From positions 2,076,519 through 2,140,518 of the forward strand of contig NZ_FUFN01000010.1 in NCBI RefSeq assembly GCF_900162615.1: 64,000 bases of DNA, given 5' to 3'. Of this stretch, positions 62,147-64,000 are shown piece after piece. The DNA comes from Virgibacillus proomii. GTDB taxonomy: Bacteria > Bacillota > Bacilli > Bacillales > Amphibacillaceae. Under the pieces are notes generated by a model. The model searched no databases and was not told the origin of the DNA. It was given only the letters and a program-made list of their open reading frames with translations. The position numbers and the translations under genes are program-made. The stretch's first letter is position 1, and each line of letters opens with the position of its first letter.

Positions 62147-63139
62147 CTACTCTTCATATACATGCTTTAACGCATCCTCTGGTTGTGCATAAGGAGCATT
62201 TTCAGCGTAATCTGTCGCTTCATTAACTTCTTGACTAATTTCATCATTGAGTTGCTTTTCGATGGTTTCTGTCAGTATGCCTGCATCTTTTAAGTATTTA
62301 TTAAAGGTAATAACAGAATCATTTTTACGTGCTTCATCGACCTCATCGCTTTTCCGATAAAGTCGATCATCATCATCACTGGAGTGAGCCGTTAATCGAT
62401 ACGTTATTGCTTCTATCAATGTTGGGCCATCTCCATTTAATGCTCGCTCTCGCGCTTCCTTTACAGCTTTATATACAGCTAATGGGTCATTTCCGTCCAC
62501 CGTTATACCGGGCATACCATAAGACTGAGCACGGTCAGCGACGGTTTTACTGGCAATTTGTTTTTCAATGGGAACAGAAATAGCATATTTATTATTCTCA
62601 ACCATTGTAATTACCGGCAATTTATGCACACCTGCAAAATTCAACCCTTCATGAAAGTCTCCTTGATTGGAGGATCCTTCACCTAAGGTAACAAAGGAAA
62701 CAATAGGATCATTTTTCATTTTAGCAGCTAGTGCTACACCTACTGCATGGGGTAATTGTGTAGTAACCGGGGATGACCCAGTTAAAATTCGGTTTTTCTT
62801 TTGCCCAAAATGACCAGGCATCTGTCTTCCGCCGGAATTAGGGTCTTCAGCTTTGGCAAACCCTGATAGCATTAACTCTGTTGACGTCATGCCAAATGCT
62901 AACACAACGCCCATATCTCGATAGTAAGGAGCTACATAATCCTTTTTTCGATCAAGAGCAAAAGCAGCTCCAACTTGTGCTGCTTCTTGTCCTTGACAAG
63001 AAATAACAAACGGTATTTTCCCCGCTCGATTTAGTAACCACATTCTTTCGTCGATTTTTCTTGCCAATAGCATGATTCGATATATTTCTAATACTTGCTC
63101 ATCTGTAAGTCCTAAATCATGATGGCGTTTTGTTGTCAT
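62147..63139 (-). CDS. bkdAA: Branched-chain 2-oxoacid dehydrogenase E1 alpha subunit
   Basis: A 330-residue E1 alpha subunit. The thiamine diphosphate motif is GEGSSNQGDFHEGLNFAGVHKLPVITMVENNKYA (the GDG-type region ending in NN), with the histidine loop YRLTAHSSDDDDRLYRKSDEV near the end. It decarboxylates branched-chain 2-oxoacids. It is separated from lpdV by almost 300 bases occupied by a family A/C repeat. Confidence 0.95.
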   Translation of the reverse strand: MTTKRHHDLGLTDEQVLEIYRIMLLARKIDERMWLLNRAGKIPFVISCQGQEAAQVGAAFALDRKKDYVAPYYRDMGVVLAFGMTSTELMLSGFAKAEDPNSGGRQMPGHFGQKKNRILTGSSPVTTQLPHAVGVALAAKMKNDPIVSFVTLGEGSSNQGDFHEGLNFAGVHKLPVITMVENNKYAISVPIEKQIASKTVADRAQSYGMPGITVDGNDPLAVYKAVKEARERALNGDGPTLIEAITYRLTAHSSDDDDRLYRKSDEVDEARKNDSVITFNKYLKDAGILTETIEKQLNDEISQEVNEATDYAENAPYAQPEDALKHVYEE

Positions 63140-63158
63140 TCATGTTCCCTCCTTAAAT

Positions 63159-63435
63159 AAATAAAGTGAAACTTCATTCAGTAATGGTTTTCTACTTGAA
63201 GCTTTGCAGGGGTCATCAAAAAACCAGGTGTAGTGCTGCCATAACTTCTCTGCCCTATCGACCCGAACATTTAGACCGCTATCTCCATGTCAGACTTCTT
63301 CGTATTTTTTACACTATAGGATAGTATAAAACTTTCGGCTTTATCGTATAAGAAAAACGATTTTCGCCAAAGTGATAAACCAAGTTTTTCTAATAATTCG
63401 TGAAGTGGTCACGGCACCTTACATTCGGGATATAA
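63159..63435 (+). repeat. Family A repeat, long variant interrupted by family C, inside the bkd operon
   Basis: It starts ATAAAGTGAAACTTCATTC and carries CTGCCCTATCGACCCGAACA. It is interrupted at 63310-63393 by a family C copy and resumes with GTGAAGTGGTCACGGCACCT and TTACATTCGGGATA. It fills the gap between bkdAA and lpdV, touching the lpdV stop codon. Confidence 0.7.
63310..63393 (+). repeat. Family C repeat nested in family A
   Basis: ACACTATAGGATAGTATAAA, GGCTTTATCGTATAAGAAAA, CCAAGTTTTTCTAAT: the whole element, unbroken, in the opposite orientation to the copies at 35.5 and 40.7 kb. Here it is the insert and family A the host. Confidence 0.7.
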
Positions 63436-64000
63436 TTAACCGTGGATTTGCTTTCCATCAACAGCAAGCGCTGCTTCTCCAACTATCTCAGCAAGCGTCG
63501 GATGCGGATGAATCGTATGGGCAATCTCCCAAGGCGTAGCATCTAATACTTTGGCTAAAACCGCTTCTGAAATCATATCCGTTACATGTGGACCTACCAT
63601 ATGAACCCCTAATAAGTCATCGGTTGCTTTATCAGCAATAATCTTTACAAATCCATCTGCTTCTCCATAGACAAGCGCTTTTCCAACAGCTTGAAACGGA
63701 AATTTACCAACTTTTAACGAATATCCTTGCTCTTTTGCCTGCTTCTCGGTTAATCCAACTCGTGCTACCTCTGGATTGGAATAGATACAAGCTGGAACAT
63801 GGTCATAATTAATTGTCATCGGGTCTTGATCGGCCATATGTTCTACAGCAACAATTCCTTCATGTGAAGCCACATGTGCTAATTGCATACCACCGATTAC
63901 ATCACCAATGGCGTATATATGTGATTCCTTCGTTTGATAATATTGGTTAGTCTGAATTACCCCGTTTTCCACGATGATATCCGTATTTTCCAGCCCAATA
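63436..64000 (-). CDS. lpdV: Dihydrolipoamide dehydrogenase E3, C-terminal part (partial)
   Basis: The last 187 codons; the gene continues past the right edge, as the frame is open through 64000 (IGLENTDIIVENG). YAIGDVIGGMQLAHVASHEG is the FAD-binding GD motif, and the dimerisation domain ends with AHTIHPHPTLAEIVGEAA carrying the catalytic histidine and glutamate. It reoxidises the lipoyl group of the bkd complex with NAD. Its position directly upstream of bkdAA identifies it as the bkd-specific E3. Confidence 0.94.
   Translation of the reverse strand, partial: IGLENTDIIVENGVIQTNQYYQTKESHIYAIGDVIGGMQLAHVASHEGIVAVEHMADQDPMTINYDHVPACIYSNPEVARVGLTEKQAKEQGYSLKVGKFPFQAVGKALVYGEADGFVKIIADKATDDLLGVHMVGPHVTDMISEAVLAKVLDATPWEIAHTIHPHPTLAEIVGEAALAVDGKQIHG

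Noticed and set aside
1..64000. CRISPR array, tRNA or rRNA genes, intact insertion sequence, prophage
   Set aside because: No evenly spaced short direct repeats, no cloverleaf or rRNA sequence noticed, and the only transposase sequences are the two remnants described.

Overview
The window looks like the chromosome of a low-GC, endospore-forming Bacillaceae member, probably from the Oceanobacillus/Virgibacillus side of the family. It carries sporulation genes (spmAB, dacB, spoVAA/AB/AF, dacF-spoIIAA-spoIIAB-sigF, spoIIM, a YjcZ-type peptide). The gene order closely follows the Bacillus subtilis yp*/yq* region, from gudB-ypbH-ypbD-recS-ypbB-fer through sigX-rsiX, resABCDE, rluB, spmAB, scpAB, ppiB, lysA, spoVA, sigF, pdp-punA-deoB-xerD-fur-spoIIM, nudF and yqk/yqj genes to brxB and bkd. 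The genus is an inference from gene order, base composition and repeat content; no rRNA is present.

Layout. 1-6 kb: start of gudB, a MecA-type adaptor, a short membrane protein in the ypbE position, a CPBP protease, RecQ-type helicase, YpbB and ferredoxin. 6.4-8.2 kb: sigX-rsiX behind a near-perfect ECF promoter. 8.2-9.8 kb: a decayed patch with an IS1182-type transposase remnant and three kinds of small repeat. 9.8-10.8 kb: an ECF-transporter S component paired with a DUF4430 lipoprotein. 11-18 kb: rluB-resABC-resDE for cytochrome c biogenesis and redox signalling. 18.8 kb: an orphan CHAT/caspase-like protein. 20-25.9 kb: dacB-spmA-spmB, an Fe/Mn superoxide dismutase, scpA-scpB, ribT. 26-34.8 kb: a small M50 protease, ppiB, lysA, a shortened spoVA operon and the sigF operon. 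35.7-43.9 kb: nucleoside salvage, xerD, fur with a SigA promoter and PerR-like box, spoIIM, a PHP-domain nuclease and nudF. 44-52 kb: a mostly plus-strand metabolic island (aldo/keto reductase, GDPD, NamA, RNase Z, aldehyde dehydrogenase) beside yqkB, yqjQ and yqjP. 52-64 kb: dinB, a tripeptidase-like enzyme, an acyl-CoA carboxyltransferase with methylmalonyl-CoA epimerase, a Prli42-like microprotein, yqjA, brxB and the bkd branched-chain 2-oxoacid dehydrogenase operon running off the end through lpdV.

The most unusual content is intergenic. About 17 copies or remnants of one structured repeat (family A, about 150-280 bp) lie between genes. Its stems change in sequence from copy to copy but stay paired. 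A second small repeat (family C) contains family A at two loci, flanked by a repeated ATAAAG hexamer, while at 63.3 kb family C sits inside family A. A third repeat (family D) has arms that differ between copies yet remain mutually complementary. One family A copy has been captured as the C-terminal coding sequence of yqkB, and one lies inside the bkd operon. Other points of interest are the CHAT-like orphan, the spoVA operon lacking spoVAC-VAD-VAE at this locus, and the small Prli42-like gene.
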